Source of the DNA: JANQLU01 sp964434955
GTDB lineage: Bacteria > Planctomycetota > Planctomycetia > Pirellulales > Pirellulaceae
NCBI GenBank assembly: GCA_964434955.1
Contig: CAYSXI010000102.1
Location: 1-18,599, forward strand
Reading direction: 5' to 3'
Length of the DNA stretch: 18,599 nt
Shown here: one piece after another, positions 6,924-13,741 of the stretch
Position numbering within the stretch: position 1 is the stretch's first letter
Layout of the letters: each line of letters starts with the position of its first letter
Made by a program: the position numbers and the translations under genes
The notes under the pieces: model-generated
Databases searched by the model: none
What the model was told of the DNA's origin: nothing
What the model saw: the letters and a program-made list of their open reading frames with translations, nothing else

Positions 6924-8348
6924 TTACTTGGGCAATCGTCTTTTGGTCGGCATCTCAGCCTTGGTTTTCTTTCGCCATGCCCGCAACTCTTGCAGGAGTC
7001 CTTGGGCGATTTCCTTATGCGACTCTGCCAGGTTCGATCGTTCGCCGATGTCATTTTTTAGATTGTAAAGCTCGATCGATCCGTCGTCGAAACGCTCGAT
7101 CAACTTGTAGTCACCTTTTCGTATCGCGCTACCCAGTCGATTGTCTTTGTGAAAAGCGAAATTCGGGTAGTGAAAGCAGATGGAGGTTCGCTTGAGCTTT
7201 CCAGTTGCCTCCAAGACCGGCTTCAGGTTTTCTCCTTCGATTTCGTGTTCGAATGTTGCTCCGGCGGCCGCAGCGATTGTCGGAAAGAAATCCATGCTTA
7301 CAACCGGAGTCTTGCAAACCGACTTGGGTTTGGTAACACCAGGCCAGGAAACGATCAGGGGAACCCTTATTCCACCTTCATACAAATAGCCCTTGGCCTC
7401 CCGAAGCGGTTGCATGTCGGCAACGCCTCCGTAAGCCCCATTATCCGAAGTGAATATGATGATCGTGTTGTCGGCGATACCCATCTCATCCAAAGCGTCG
7501 AATATTCTCCCCATCGAACGATCCATCGCCTCGATCATGGCCGCATATCGAAAATCCAGTTTCCCAAGGTCTTTTCGGTCCCGATATTTTTTCAAGTCGC
7601 TTTCGGGGGCTTCCATCGGCCAGTGGACCGTGTAATTCCACAGGAACGCCATGAAAGGTTTATCTCGTTTCGATTTCATGAATCCGATCAGTTCATCGGC
7701 ATAGCGATCAGGCATGTACTGGCCTTTCTTTTTGTCGTTCAAATTGTGCAAGTTGAACGGATCGAAAAAGGAAAAAGGACCACCGACAGCGCAGCCACCA
7801 AGATTGATATCGAACCCATGCTTTTCCGGATAGCAACTGGTGTCGCCCAGCCCTTTTTTGTTGTTGACCCTGGGGCCTGCGAGATGCCATTTCCCAAAGA
7901 ATCCGGTCGCGTAGCCTTTCCCCTTCAAAAGCTCCGCGATCGATACGTACCTGGGATCAAGCCGGTCGTTCATCTTGGCCGGGAGAAGTTTCGAATCCTC
8001 AGGAACAAAACGAGCTTGATCGGGAATGTGATTGGTAATCTTCAAGGTAGCCGGTGACAAACCGGTTAATACCGCGGCCCTGGTTGGAGAACAAACGGGC
8101 GCTGCGGCGTATGCATCCGTGAACCGCATTCCACGCTCTGCCAGTCGATCAAGGTTTGGTGTATGCAGACGTTGATTGCCCTGGCAACGCAAGTCCATCC
8201 ACCCCAGATCATCAATCATGATCATCAGTATGTTCGGGAGCTTCTTTTCCTCGCTGTACCCGCTTTTTGGCGAAACAGAACCTAGCGCGAAAACAAAGAC
8301 AAAAAGTAAACCCATGGCAAAACGGAATTTGAGCTTGGATTTCATCAT
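6924..8348 (-). CDS. Secreted formylglycine-dependent sulfatase
   Basis: 474 residues with a signal peptide at about 1-31 (FAMGLLFVFVFALG, then a polar region). Alkaline-phosphatase-fold sulfatase of the type I family: metal ligands D46 and D47 in MIDDLGW, the C-x-P-x-R maturation motif C86-S-P-T-R90 (C86 becomes formylglycine), GKWHLAG (K153, H155), HWP with H242, SDNGAYGG (D302, N303) and AKGYLYEGGIRVP with K319. It should hydrolyse sulfate esters, probably on an algal or other marine polysaccharide, in the periplasm; the substrate cannot be read from sequence. It starts ATGATG, and the first ATG overlaps the stop of the frameshifted SUI1 gene as ATGA, a layout typical of coupled translation. 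It needs a formylglycine-generating or anaerobic maturase, which is not in the window. Confidence 0.95.
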   Translation of the reverse strand: MMKSKLKFRFAMGLLFVFVFALGSVSPKSGYSEEKKLPNILMIMIDDLGWMDLRCQGNQRLHTPNLDRLAERGMRFTDAYAAAPVCSPTRAAVLTGLSPATLKITNHIPDQARFVPEDSKLLPAKMNDRLDPRYVSIAELLKGKGYATGFFGKWHLAGPRVNNKKGLGDTSCYPEKHGFDINLGGCAVGGPFSFFDPFNLHNLNDKKKGQYMPDRYADELIGFMKSKRDKPFMAFLWNYTVHWPMEAPESDLKKYRDRKDLGKLDFRYAAMIEAMDRSMGRIFDALDEMGIADNTIIIFTSDNGAYGGVADMQPLREAKGYLYEGGIRVPLIVSWPGVTKPKSVCKTPVVSMDFFPTIAAAAGATFEHEIEGENLKPVLEATGKLKRTSICFHYPNFAFHKDNRLGSAIRKGDYKLIERFDDGSIELYNLKNDIGERSNLAESHKEIAQGLLQELRAWRKKTKAEMPTKRRLPK

Positions 8349-8718
8349 GGTTTCTTGATTGGTGAATTAATGATCTTGATCTTGTACCCAACACTCGAAA
8401 GGAACTCGCTAATTCGTTGGGCGTGCTCCCCTTGAATCTCGATTTCATCGGATTGCACCGTCCCACCGGCGCCGCAATGGTTCTTCAGCTTTGTACAGAT
8501 TTCGGCCAATCGTTATCGATTGCGAGCAACCCGGTTACCAAAGTGACGATTTTGCCTTTCTTCCGTTTCTCGATTTTTATTTTCGCCGTTTGAGTCTCGG
8601 GGGCCTTCCATGTTTTCTCTTCCACCATGGGTGGGCAATCGCATTCTTCTTCGAGCTTCTCGCAGCGATCACAGGTGGGCGGAATATCAAACGGTGTCCC
8701 GGCAAATAACCTTGCCAT
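8345..8718 (-). pseudogene. SUI1/YciH-type translation initiation factor homologue, frameshifted
   Basis: The first frame (ATG at 8718, AGGAA seven bases before it) gives 77 residues: a Cys-rich start (C16, C19, C26, C28 in CDRC…CDC), a linker, then the SUI1 beginning KIKIEKRKKGKIVTLVTGL, and it stops at TGA 8485-8487. From about 8512 the rest of the SUI1 domain continues in the next frame: RLAEICTKLKNHCGAGGTV, then IEIQGEHAQRI and VGYKIKII, ending in TGA at 8347-8345. An in-frame TAA at 8513-8515 closes the second frame upstream, so the break lies between 8485 and 8515, most likely at 8512-8515. Adding one base gives 124 residues, and the true stop then overlaps the sulfatase ATG by four bases. 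Possible explanations are gene decay, a sequencing or assembly error, or recoding. SUI1 proteins act on start-codon selection in eukaryotes; the bacterial role is unclear. Confidence 0.85.
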
Positions 8719-9037
8719 TTTGTTTCCTTCAGTTCATTCGCAGACTTCGAATCGTAAATCCATGGGATTCTTTGGATTCAACTTAGCAAATTCCAATTGA
8801 ATTGGGGTTCCGCTTAGCCAGTTTGCTTTCCGGAAAAATGCGGACAACCCCTTTAGTTTGACAGGGGGGCGAATCGGATTGCAACGGTTCGAAATTTTAG
8901 TGGGCTCAATTGACGCATATCTTTCAATCTGAACAGCAATCCTTTTGTCGCGAATTTGAAAGGTCGATAAATCGAGTACGCAGAATGACGGGACCGTTTT
9001 GCGCGAATCGCTTGGGCAGAAGCAGGGGCAGCAAACC
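8719..9037. other. Divergent intergenic region between the SUI1 and ligase-like genes
   Basis: 319 bases without a well-supported gene. It should hold the promoters for the minus-strand SUI1-sulfatase cluster and for the forward O-antigen-ligase-like gene, but no hexamer pair on either strand is convincing. One minus-strand frame (9039-8734, about 101 codons) ends 15 bases before the SUI1 start. Its second half (…LEFAKLNPKNPMDLRFEV…) has a fairly normal composition, so a small unrecognised gene here cannot be excluded. Its N-terminus would overlap the start of the ligase gene and is Cys/Ser-rich, which argues against the full length. I see no RNA gene or repeat. Confidence 0.4.
9024..9029 (+). 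promoter_or_regulatory. Ribosome binding site supporting the ATG at 9038
   Basis: AGGGGC stands eight bases before ATG 9038-9040. It favours this start over the in-frame TTG at 8999, which would add 13 polar residues in front of the first membrane segment. Confidence 0.45.
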
Positions 9038-10513
9038 ATGTCGATGGTGGTTTGTTTTGGACTGATGGCACTTACCTTGATATTAGGTCAGTCCAAAGGT
9101 CCGCGCACCGCTGCCTGGATTGGCTGGGCGATCGCGTTGGTTCTGGCACCGGCTTGGATGATCAAATGGGTTGGCCCACTTTCGCTCGACCCTCGGATGA
9201 GTGCGGCAATGGTCGGAATCTTTTTGATTGCCACCAGTGGCGTGCCGCTCAAGTTCCGCATCAATTTGATGGACCTGTTCTTTGTCGGCTTCTTCTTTAC
9301 CGTCATTGCCTCCCAACAATCCAACAACGATTTAACGGCGGGGACCATATGCGTTTTTGTTCGACGCTGGGTTTTCCCCTACGCCATCGGCAGGATACTA
9401 CTTTCGACTCGCGGCGATCTGGAAAAGCTAACGCCGATCCTGGCAAAATTCTTATTGATCTGCAGTTGCATGGCCATCGTCGAAGCAATCACGCAAAGAA
9501 ACTGGATGAATTTTGCGCTCGGCAAAAGCTTCTACATCCTTGACCAGACAAGTGAGGGTTTTCGCTGGGGAATAAAACGGGCGCATGGCTGCACCGAACA
9601 TCCAATCTACTTTGGGTTGATGTTGGTGATGTTGTTTCCCTTTGCGATCGAAGCCGGCAGGTCGGCTTTTCGAAAAGCCATGCCGCGCTGGCTTCTCCTT
9701 TCCCCTTTGCTTACCTTTGCGGCCATTGTGGTCACCGTTTCCCGCGGTGCTCAGATCGCATCGGTGATCTGTTTGGCCATTCAATTTTTCTTCCGGAGTC
9801 CCAAACTCCGCGTGCTGCTAATCATATTGGCGATTGGGCTGGGGCTTGGAAAAGACGTCGTCCAAGACAAAGCCATGGAGGTCCTCTCAAAAGCCGCGGG
9901 CGAGAAAGAAGATGACGAGACCTGGGTGCTTATCAATGGAAAGGAGTATTTGTACACCGGCACGCGGCACCGCATGCTTTTGTTCACTGCCTATGAACAA
10001 GGCATCGAAAACACCGGGATGCTTGGATATGGAACGGCACTCAAAGACGTCCCGGTTTACGAGGATGCCCGCCTTCGTTTCAACTCGATTGATTGCCACT
10101 ACCTCGTTTTACTCTTGCAACACGGTTGGTGCGGCATTTTTGTTTTTTGTGGAATGCTCGGCGTTTCCATCGTTTACTCGGGACTGGCTGCCTGGAGAAA
10201 AACCGAATGGTGTGCGCCGGTTTGCGGCGCCATGTGTGGAGCCATGATTGCGGTTGGTGTCCTCATGTTTTCCGTTTTCTTTCACCCCCATTACGGCAGC
10301 GTATTCATGTTCGCTTGCGGATTCCTGGCCAACGTCCACCAACTGAGAAAAGACCCGGAGGAAGCCGCCAAGGAAAAGCTTGCTGCCAAAAACGAAGGGA
10401 TGCTGGATGCCGAGTCCAACTGGAACGTCGATTCGGAATCCTTGCCCAGTCGATTCCAAACGAAAAAGAAAGGTCGCCGAATTCGACCAGGCCACGCGCC
10501 AATTCGCCAGTGA
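9038..10513 (+). CDS. O-antigen ligase-like polytopic membrane protein (Wzy_C superfamily)
   Basis: 491 residues from ATG 9038; a TTG at 8999 would give 504. There are about ten to twelve hydrophobic segments. A conserved-looking loop reads KRAHGCTEHPIYFGLML (about 180-196), matching the R-A-x-G…H-P-x-x-F/Y-G pattern of the O-antigen ligase/polymerase family. VTVSRGAQIA (about 232-241) matches the family's S-R-G motif. A large extracytoplasmic loop with GTRHRMLLFTAYEQGI and GMLGYG follows, then SIDCHYLVLLLQHGW before the last segments. These proteins join or polymerise lipid-linked glycans at the outer face of the inner membrane. The last 75 residues form a charged cytoplasmic tail rich in Lys/Arg/Glu. 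No glycosyltransferase lies beside it, so the substrate (O-antigen, exopolysaccharide or protein glycan) is open. Confidence 0.82.
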   Translation: MSMVVCFGLMALTLILGQSKGPRTAAWIGWAIALVLAPAWMIKWVGPLSLDPRMSAAMVGIFLIATSGVPLKFRINLMDLFFVGFFFTVIASQQSNNDLTAGTICVFVRRWVFPYAIGRILLSTRGDLEKLTPILAKFLLICSCMAIVEAITQRNWMNFALGKSFYILDQTSEGFRWGIKRAHGCTEHPIYFGLMLVMLFPFAIEAGRSAFRKAMPRWLLLSPLLTFAAIVVTVSRGAQIASVICLAIQFFFRSPKLRVLLIILAIGLGLGKDVVQDKAMEVLSKAAGEKEDDETWVLINGKEYLYTGTRHRMLLFTAYEQGIENTGMLGYGTALKDVPVYEDARLRFNSIDCHYLVLLLQHGWCGIFVFCGMLGVSIVYSGLAAWRKTEWCAPVCGAMCGAMIAVGVLMFSVFFHPHYGSVFMFACGFLANVHQLRKDPEEAAKEKLAAKNEGMLDAESNWNVDSESLPSRFQTKKKGRRIRPGHAPIRQ

Positions 10514-10535
10514 GCCTGGAAAACGAAACCCAGGC
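10514..10535 (+). other. Hairpin directly after the ligase-like gene
   Basis: GCCTGG (10514-10519) and CCAGGC (10530-10535) form a six-pair stem with a ten-base A-rich loop, starting at the base after the TGA. No T-tract follows, so this is at best a weak or factor-dependent termination or 3'-end stability element. Confidence 0.3.
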
Positions 10536-10601
10536 GTGCGTTCGGCGGTTGAACGAACACGCTTTCGTCGATGTACTCGCAGCCCAATAAAAGGTGCTCT
10601 A

Positions 10602-10618
10602 AGATCGGCCGACGATCT
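10602..10618. repeat. Six-base inverted repeat in the spacer before the CocE-like gene
   Basis: AGATCG (10602-10607) and CGATCT (10613-10618) flank GCCGA. It lies in the 238-base spacer between the ligase-like and CocE-like genes, 134 bases before the ATG. It could be an operator or small hairpin; there is no T-tract. The rest of the spacer shows no gene. Confidence 0.25.
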
Positions 10619-10751
10619 GATTGACCGTGTTCCTTGAAATGCCCGGGCCGGCAATCCTTTCGTTCCGCGTACAAATCAAAACCGGCGTCGGATTCACAGG
10701 GTAAGCCCTACTTGATCCTCTAAAATTGCCAAATCCATCTGCGAGTCCAAA

Positions 10752-12560
10752 ATGATAAAGGTTTGTAACGTGTTCGCTCGAAAACTCGCGACGTCGCCGG
10801 CATTTCTTTTCCTGCTCGTTTTCACTTGTTCCGGGTTCGGCCAGGAAAAGGCGGAAAGTGACGCCTATTACATTCCAATGAAGGACGGCATAAGAATCGC
10901 CGCCGATGTCCACTACCCCAGCGACTTTGACGAATCAAAAAAGTACCCGGCGGTTATTGAATACACCCGTTATTGGCGGAGCGCCATCAGCTTGCGCAGC
11001 GGGAAGGTCATCCGTGCGCTCAACGCGGTCGATCGAAAGCTATTGGAAAACGGATATGTTGTCGTCAAAGTAGACGCGCGCGGTAGCGGGGCTTCGTTTG
11101 GAACTCGGCAGGAAGAGTACGGGCCGGCGGAAGTCAAAGATGGCTATGCAATAATCGACTGGATTGCCAAACGCCCTTGGTCCAATGGAAAAGTCGGGGC
11201 CAAAGGCGTCTCGTATACAGGCACCACCGCGGAACTGCTGTGTGCGAGTAACCATCCGGCCCTCAAGGCCGTTATTCCCGGGTGGTCCGACTTTGATGTT
11301 TACGAAAGTCCGGCGCGTCCCTATGGCCTGTTTCCTGCAAAATTCCTCGGGCAGTGGGGAGCGATGGTTGGCTATATGGATTCCAATGACCGATCGAAAA
11401 TGCGTTCCTCGATTCGCCCCGTCGACCCCAAGTTGATCGATCAAGCAATCTCAGATCACAAGAACAATCCTAACGTATTTGAAATTGTCGCGCAATCGGA
11501 TTTTAAAGACGTGGGAGTTGGCAAAAGCGCGGCTTTGACAAAATGCACCTCGCGCCACTGGCGCAAACAGATTGAGAAATCGAACGTCGCGATGTTGGTC
11601 TTTGCGAGTTGGTTGGACGCGGGGACTGCCGATGGCGCACTGTTACGATTTCAAAACTACTCGAACCCGCAAAATGTCGTGATCCTGGCTTCGAATCATG
11701 GCGGCTCAAGTCACGCGAGCCCGATGGTCGTCAGGGGCTCCATCGAGCGCCCCATTCCCGCTTATGCCAAACAAATCCAGATGCGAATCGACTTTTTCGA
11801 TTTTCACTTGAAGGGCAAAAAGAACGAAGTCCCGCAATGGCCTCGACTTCAATACTTCAACATGGGACAGGAGAAATTACTTTCAACGGATACCTGGCCG
11901 CCTCGAAACACTTCGCAGAGACGGTTTTATTTCGCCGCCAATGGAAAGTTGTCTCAAAACATGCCGGAATCGGACAAAGGAAAAGACCTCTACAAAGTTG
12001 ACTTTCGTGTCAGCACGGGCCAAACCAATCGCTGGATGACTCAGATGGGCGGTCCCGTATTGAACTTGCACCGGCGCAACAAAATGGATGACAAAATGTT
12101 GACCTACACAACCGAGCCTCTCGCGGAAGCTGTGCAAATCACAGGATGGCCTCAAGTCAATTTGCAAATGAATAGTGATCATGCCGACGGAGCGGTCATC
12201 GCTTACCTGGAAGTTGTCGCTCCGGAATCGGAAGAGTCCGCAAGCCGCTATATTTCCGAGGGCGGTCTTCGCTTGATTCATCGCAAAGTATCCAAGGATC
12301 CCGACTTCCCCAAGAATCGATTGTTCCACTCTTTCAGCAAGGCCGATTCCAGCTTGCTGCCAAAAGGAACACCTCAATCTGTCGCATTCAAAATGTGGCC
12401 AACCTCCGTTCGCGTGCCCAAGGGATACCGAATCCGAATCGCGATCGCCGGACACGATGCCAGCGTTTTCCAGCGAGTCCCGGAAAAATCAACGCCGATC
12501 TTGACGGTCTATCGCAATCGGAATCAGGCATCATTTGTCGAAATTCCCTTACAAAAGTAG
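10752..12560 (+). CDS. Secreted CocE/NonD-family hydrolase (X-Pro dipeptidyl-peptidase S15-like)
   Basis: 602 residues with a signal peptide at about 1-31 (FLFLLVFTCSGFG, then QEK). The alpha/beta hydrolase core starts YIPMKDGIRIAADVHYP and has the oxyanion-region DARGSGAS (108-115), the nucleophile elbow G-V-S154-Y-T-G, the acid D289 in SWLDAGTADGAL, and the catalytic H316 in SNHGGSSH. A helical cap lies between the nucleophile and the acid. The C-terminal half (about 390-600) is the non-catalytic jelly-roll domain of this family: FYFAANGKL, TYTTEPLAEAVQITGWPQVNLQ, GLRLIHR, FKMWPTSVRVPKGYRIRIAIAG. Family members hydrolyse esters, beta-lactam acyl groups or X-Pro dipeptides, so the substrate is unassigned. 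No good Shine-Dalgarno site precedes the ATG. A DPP IV-like S9 peptidase is two genes away, which fits peptide use but does not prove it. Confidence 0.9.
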   Translation: MIKVCNVFARKLATSPAFLFLLVFTCSGFGQEKAESDAYYIPMKDGIRIAADVHYPSDFDESKKYPAVIEYTRYWRSAISLRSGKVIRALNAVDRKLLENGYVVVKVDARGSGASFGTRQEEYGPAEVKDGYAIIDWIAKRPWSNGKVGAKGVSYTGTTAELLCASNHPALKAVIPGWSDFDVYESPARPYGLFPAKFLGQWGAMVGYMDSNDRSKMRSSIRPVDPKLIDQAISDHKNNPNVFEIVAQSDFKDVGVGKSAALTKCTSRHWRKQIEKSNVAMLVFASWLDAGTADGALLRFQNYSNPQNVVILASNHGGSSHASPMVVRGSIERPIPAYAKQIQMRIDFFDFHLKGKKNEVPQWPRLQYFNMGQEKLLSTDTWPPRNTSQRRFYFAANGKLSQNMPESDKGKDLYKVDFRVSTGQTNRWMTQMGGPVLNLHRRNKMDDKMLTYTTEPLAEAVQITGWPQVNLQMNSDHADGAVIAYLEVVAPESEESASRYISEGGLRLIHRKVSKDPDFPKNRLFHSFSKADSSLLPKGTPQSVAFKMWPTSVRVPKGYRIRIAIAGHDASVFQRVPEKSTPILTVYRNRNQASFVEIPLQK

Positions 12561-12587
12561 CGTTTCAGAGAATTCGAGATTTTTTTT

Positions 12588-12612
12588 GATCGCGATTCCA
12601 ATATTTGCGATC
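12588..12612. repeat. Inverted repeat between the CocE-like and lipoprotein genes
   Basis: GATCGC (12588-12593) and GCGATC (12607-12612) flank a 13-base AT-rich spacer and follow a run of eight T. The T-run precedes the stem on the plus strand, so it does not work as a forward intrinsic terminator. It could be an operator for the lipoprotein gene. Confidence 0.25.
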
Positions 12613-12675
12613 CCCACCGAATACACTCCATTGCCAATTGGTCGTCTGTCAAATGGGTACCCGGGAGAGTTCGAA

Positions 12676-13653
12676 ATGAACCCAAATCACCGACTTTGTT
12701 TTTCGATGCTGGCGTTGAGCCTGCTGGTCGTAGCGACCGGTTGTCACGTCCAGATTTCCGACGGATATACGTTTGACTACCGTGGCGAGACGGCTTCGCG
12801 ATCTGAAAGCGGGCTGATCGAGTCCAACGTGACAACGATCAAAATCAACAACAAGTTCGGCGACGTCTACGTTGAAAAAACCGACAGTGAGGGAAGTTGG
12901 ACCTGGACCGGCAAAACCTGGGCGACCGAACAGGAAGACGCCGATCTGTTTCTTGACGAATTGCAGATGGACATCAAAGAAGATGGTGATACACAAACAT
13001 GGACCATTGCCCTTCCTGAAAAAAGCAAGTTCCTTCGCGGTGTCAAATCCGACCTGACGATTCAGGTGCCTTCGAAAGTGAACGTCGAGCTGGTGAACAG
13101 TCACGGAACGGTCAGCGCCAACGGACTGGATGCAGAAACTTCCATTCAAAATGCACACGGTAAACTGGACGTCACCGACATTTCCGGTGTCAGCACCATC
13201 AAGAACCGCCATGGTCAAAGCAACCTGAGCGATCTCTCTGGCACTTGCGAACTAAGTTGCGAACATGGACGGGTCAACATTAAAGGGACAGAAGGCGAGC
13301 TTACTGTCAAATGCCGTCATGGCCGTCTGGAAATCGAAGAAGCATCCGGAGTGATCAACACGGACAATCGTCACGGGCGAACCAACGTTTCTGGTCGTTG
13401 TGATCGAATCCGATGTGACGCCGGTCATGGCTCGGTCAACATCGAATTGGAAAACAGCAATTTTGAATCGATTCGCGTTGATGCGTCCCATTCGAACGTC
13501 ACCATCGATTTGCCGAGTTCAGCAAAGCCACGCGTTACGATGTCGGCAAGGCACGGGAACACACAATCCGAATTTGACAGCAATGACGAAAGCAATGCTC
13601 CCAAGATCGCCGTGACAACGGCTCACGGAAATATCAAAGTCCGCAAGAAATAA
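12676..13653 (+). CDS. DUF4097-type putative adhesin lipoprotein with a His-Gly ladder
   Basis: 325 residues from the ATG at 12676. The frame is open from 12535, but the ATG at 12676 has GGGAGAG before it and gives a lipoprotein signal, LALSLLVVATGC, with lipidation expected at C23. Residues 50-135 (TTIKINNKFGDVYVEKTD…, LTIQVPSKVNVELVNSHG) follow the DUF4097 beta-strand pattern. From residue 140 the chain is a regular beta-solenoid-like repeat with His-Gly at 143, 161, 179, 197, 215, 233 and 251, exactly 18 residues apart, then looser rungs at H272, H293 and H317. C195 and C213 lie two residues before H197 and H215. The protein is probably anchored in the outer membrane or periplasm. Function is unknown; adhesion, scaffold or metal binding are all possible. 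A strong terminator follows 21 bases after the stop. Confidence 0.85.
   Translation: MNPNHRLCFSMLALSLLVVATGCHVQISDGYTFDYRGETASRSESGLIESNVTTIKINNKFGDVYVEKTDSEGSWTWTGKTWATEQEDADLFLDELQMDIKEDGDTQTWTIALPEKSKFLRGVKSDLTIQVPSKVNVELVNSHGTVSANGLDAETSIQNAHGKLDVTDISGVSTIKNRHGQSNLSDLSGTCELSCEHGRVNIKGTEGELTVKCRHGRLEIEEASGVINTDNRHGRTNVSGRCDRIRCDAGHGSVNIELENSNFESIRVDASHSNVTIDLPSSAKPRVTMSARHGNTQSEFDSNDESNAPKIAVTTAHGNIKVRKK
13102..13428 (+). repeat. Seven-unit 54-base / 18-residue coding repeat (His-Gly rungs)
   Basis: CAC or CAT codons for histidine fall at 13102, 13156, 13210, 13264, 13318, 13372 and 13426, each 54 bases apart and each followed by a Gly codon. The surrounding DNA has diverged strongly, so the period is kept at protein level rather than by recent duplication. 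Confidence 0.9.
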
Positions 13654-13674
13654 GTTCTCCACGATCGAGAAAGC

Positions 13675-13702
13675 AAAGGCCCACGCAGGTGGGCCTTTTT
13701 TT
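13675..13702 (+). terminator. Strong rho-independent terminator after the lipoprotein gene
   Basis: AAAGGCCCAC (13675-13684) pairs perfectly with GTGGGCCTTT (13689-13698) around the loop GCAG, and the T-run continues to 13702. It ends the forward transcript. The convergent S9 peptidase gene stops 40 bases away; on its strand the hairpin is followed only by TTT, so it may act there more weakly. Confidence 0.9.
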
Positions 13703-13741
13703 GTGGAAACGGATCAATTGTCGCAGGCAGTGGTTTGCGGC

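Noticed and set aside
7149..8057. 302-codon forward frame antisense to the sulfatase
   Set aside because: The opposite strand has every sulfatase motif in order. The forward product has no recognisable domain and looks like a mirror of those codons.
8485..8515. Programmed -1 frameshift in the SUI1 gene
   Set aside because: No slippery heptamer of the X XXY YYZ type is present in the window where the shift must occur. An indel or sequence error is simpler.
12535..12675. 47-residue N-terminal extension of the DUF4097 lipoprotein
   Set aside because: It overlaps the end of the CocE-like gene, and the ATG at 12676 has both a ribosome site and a lipoprotein signal directly after it.
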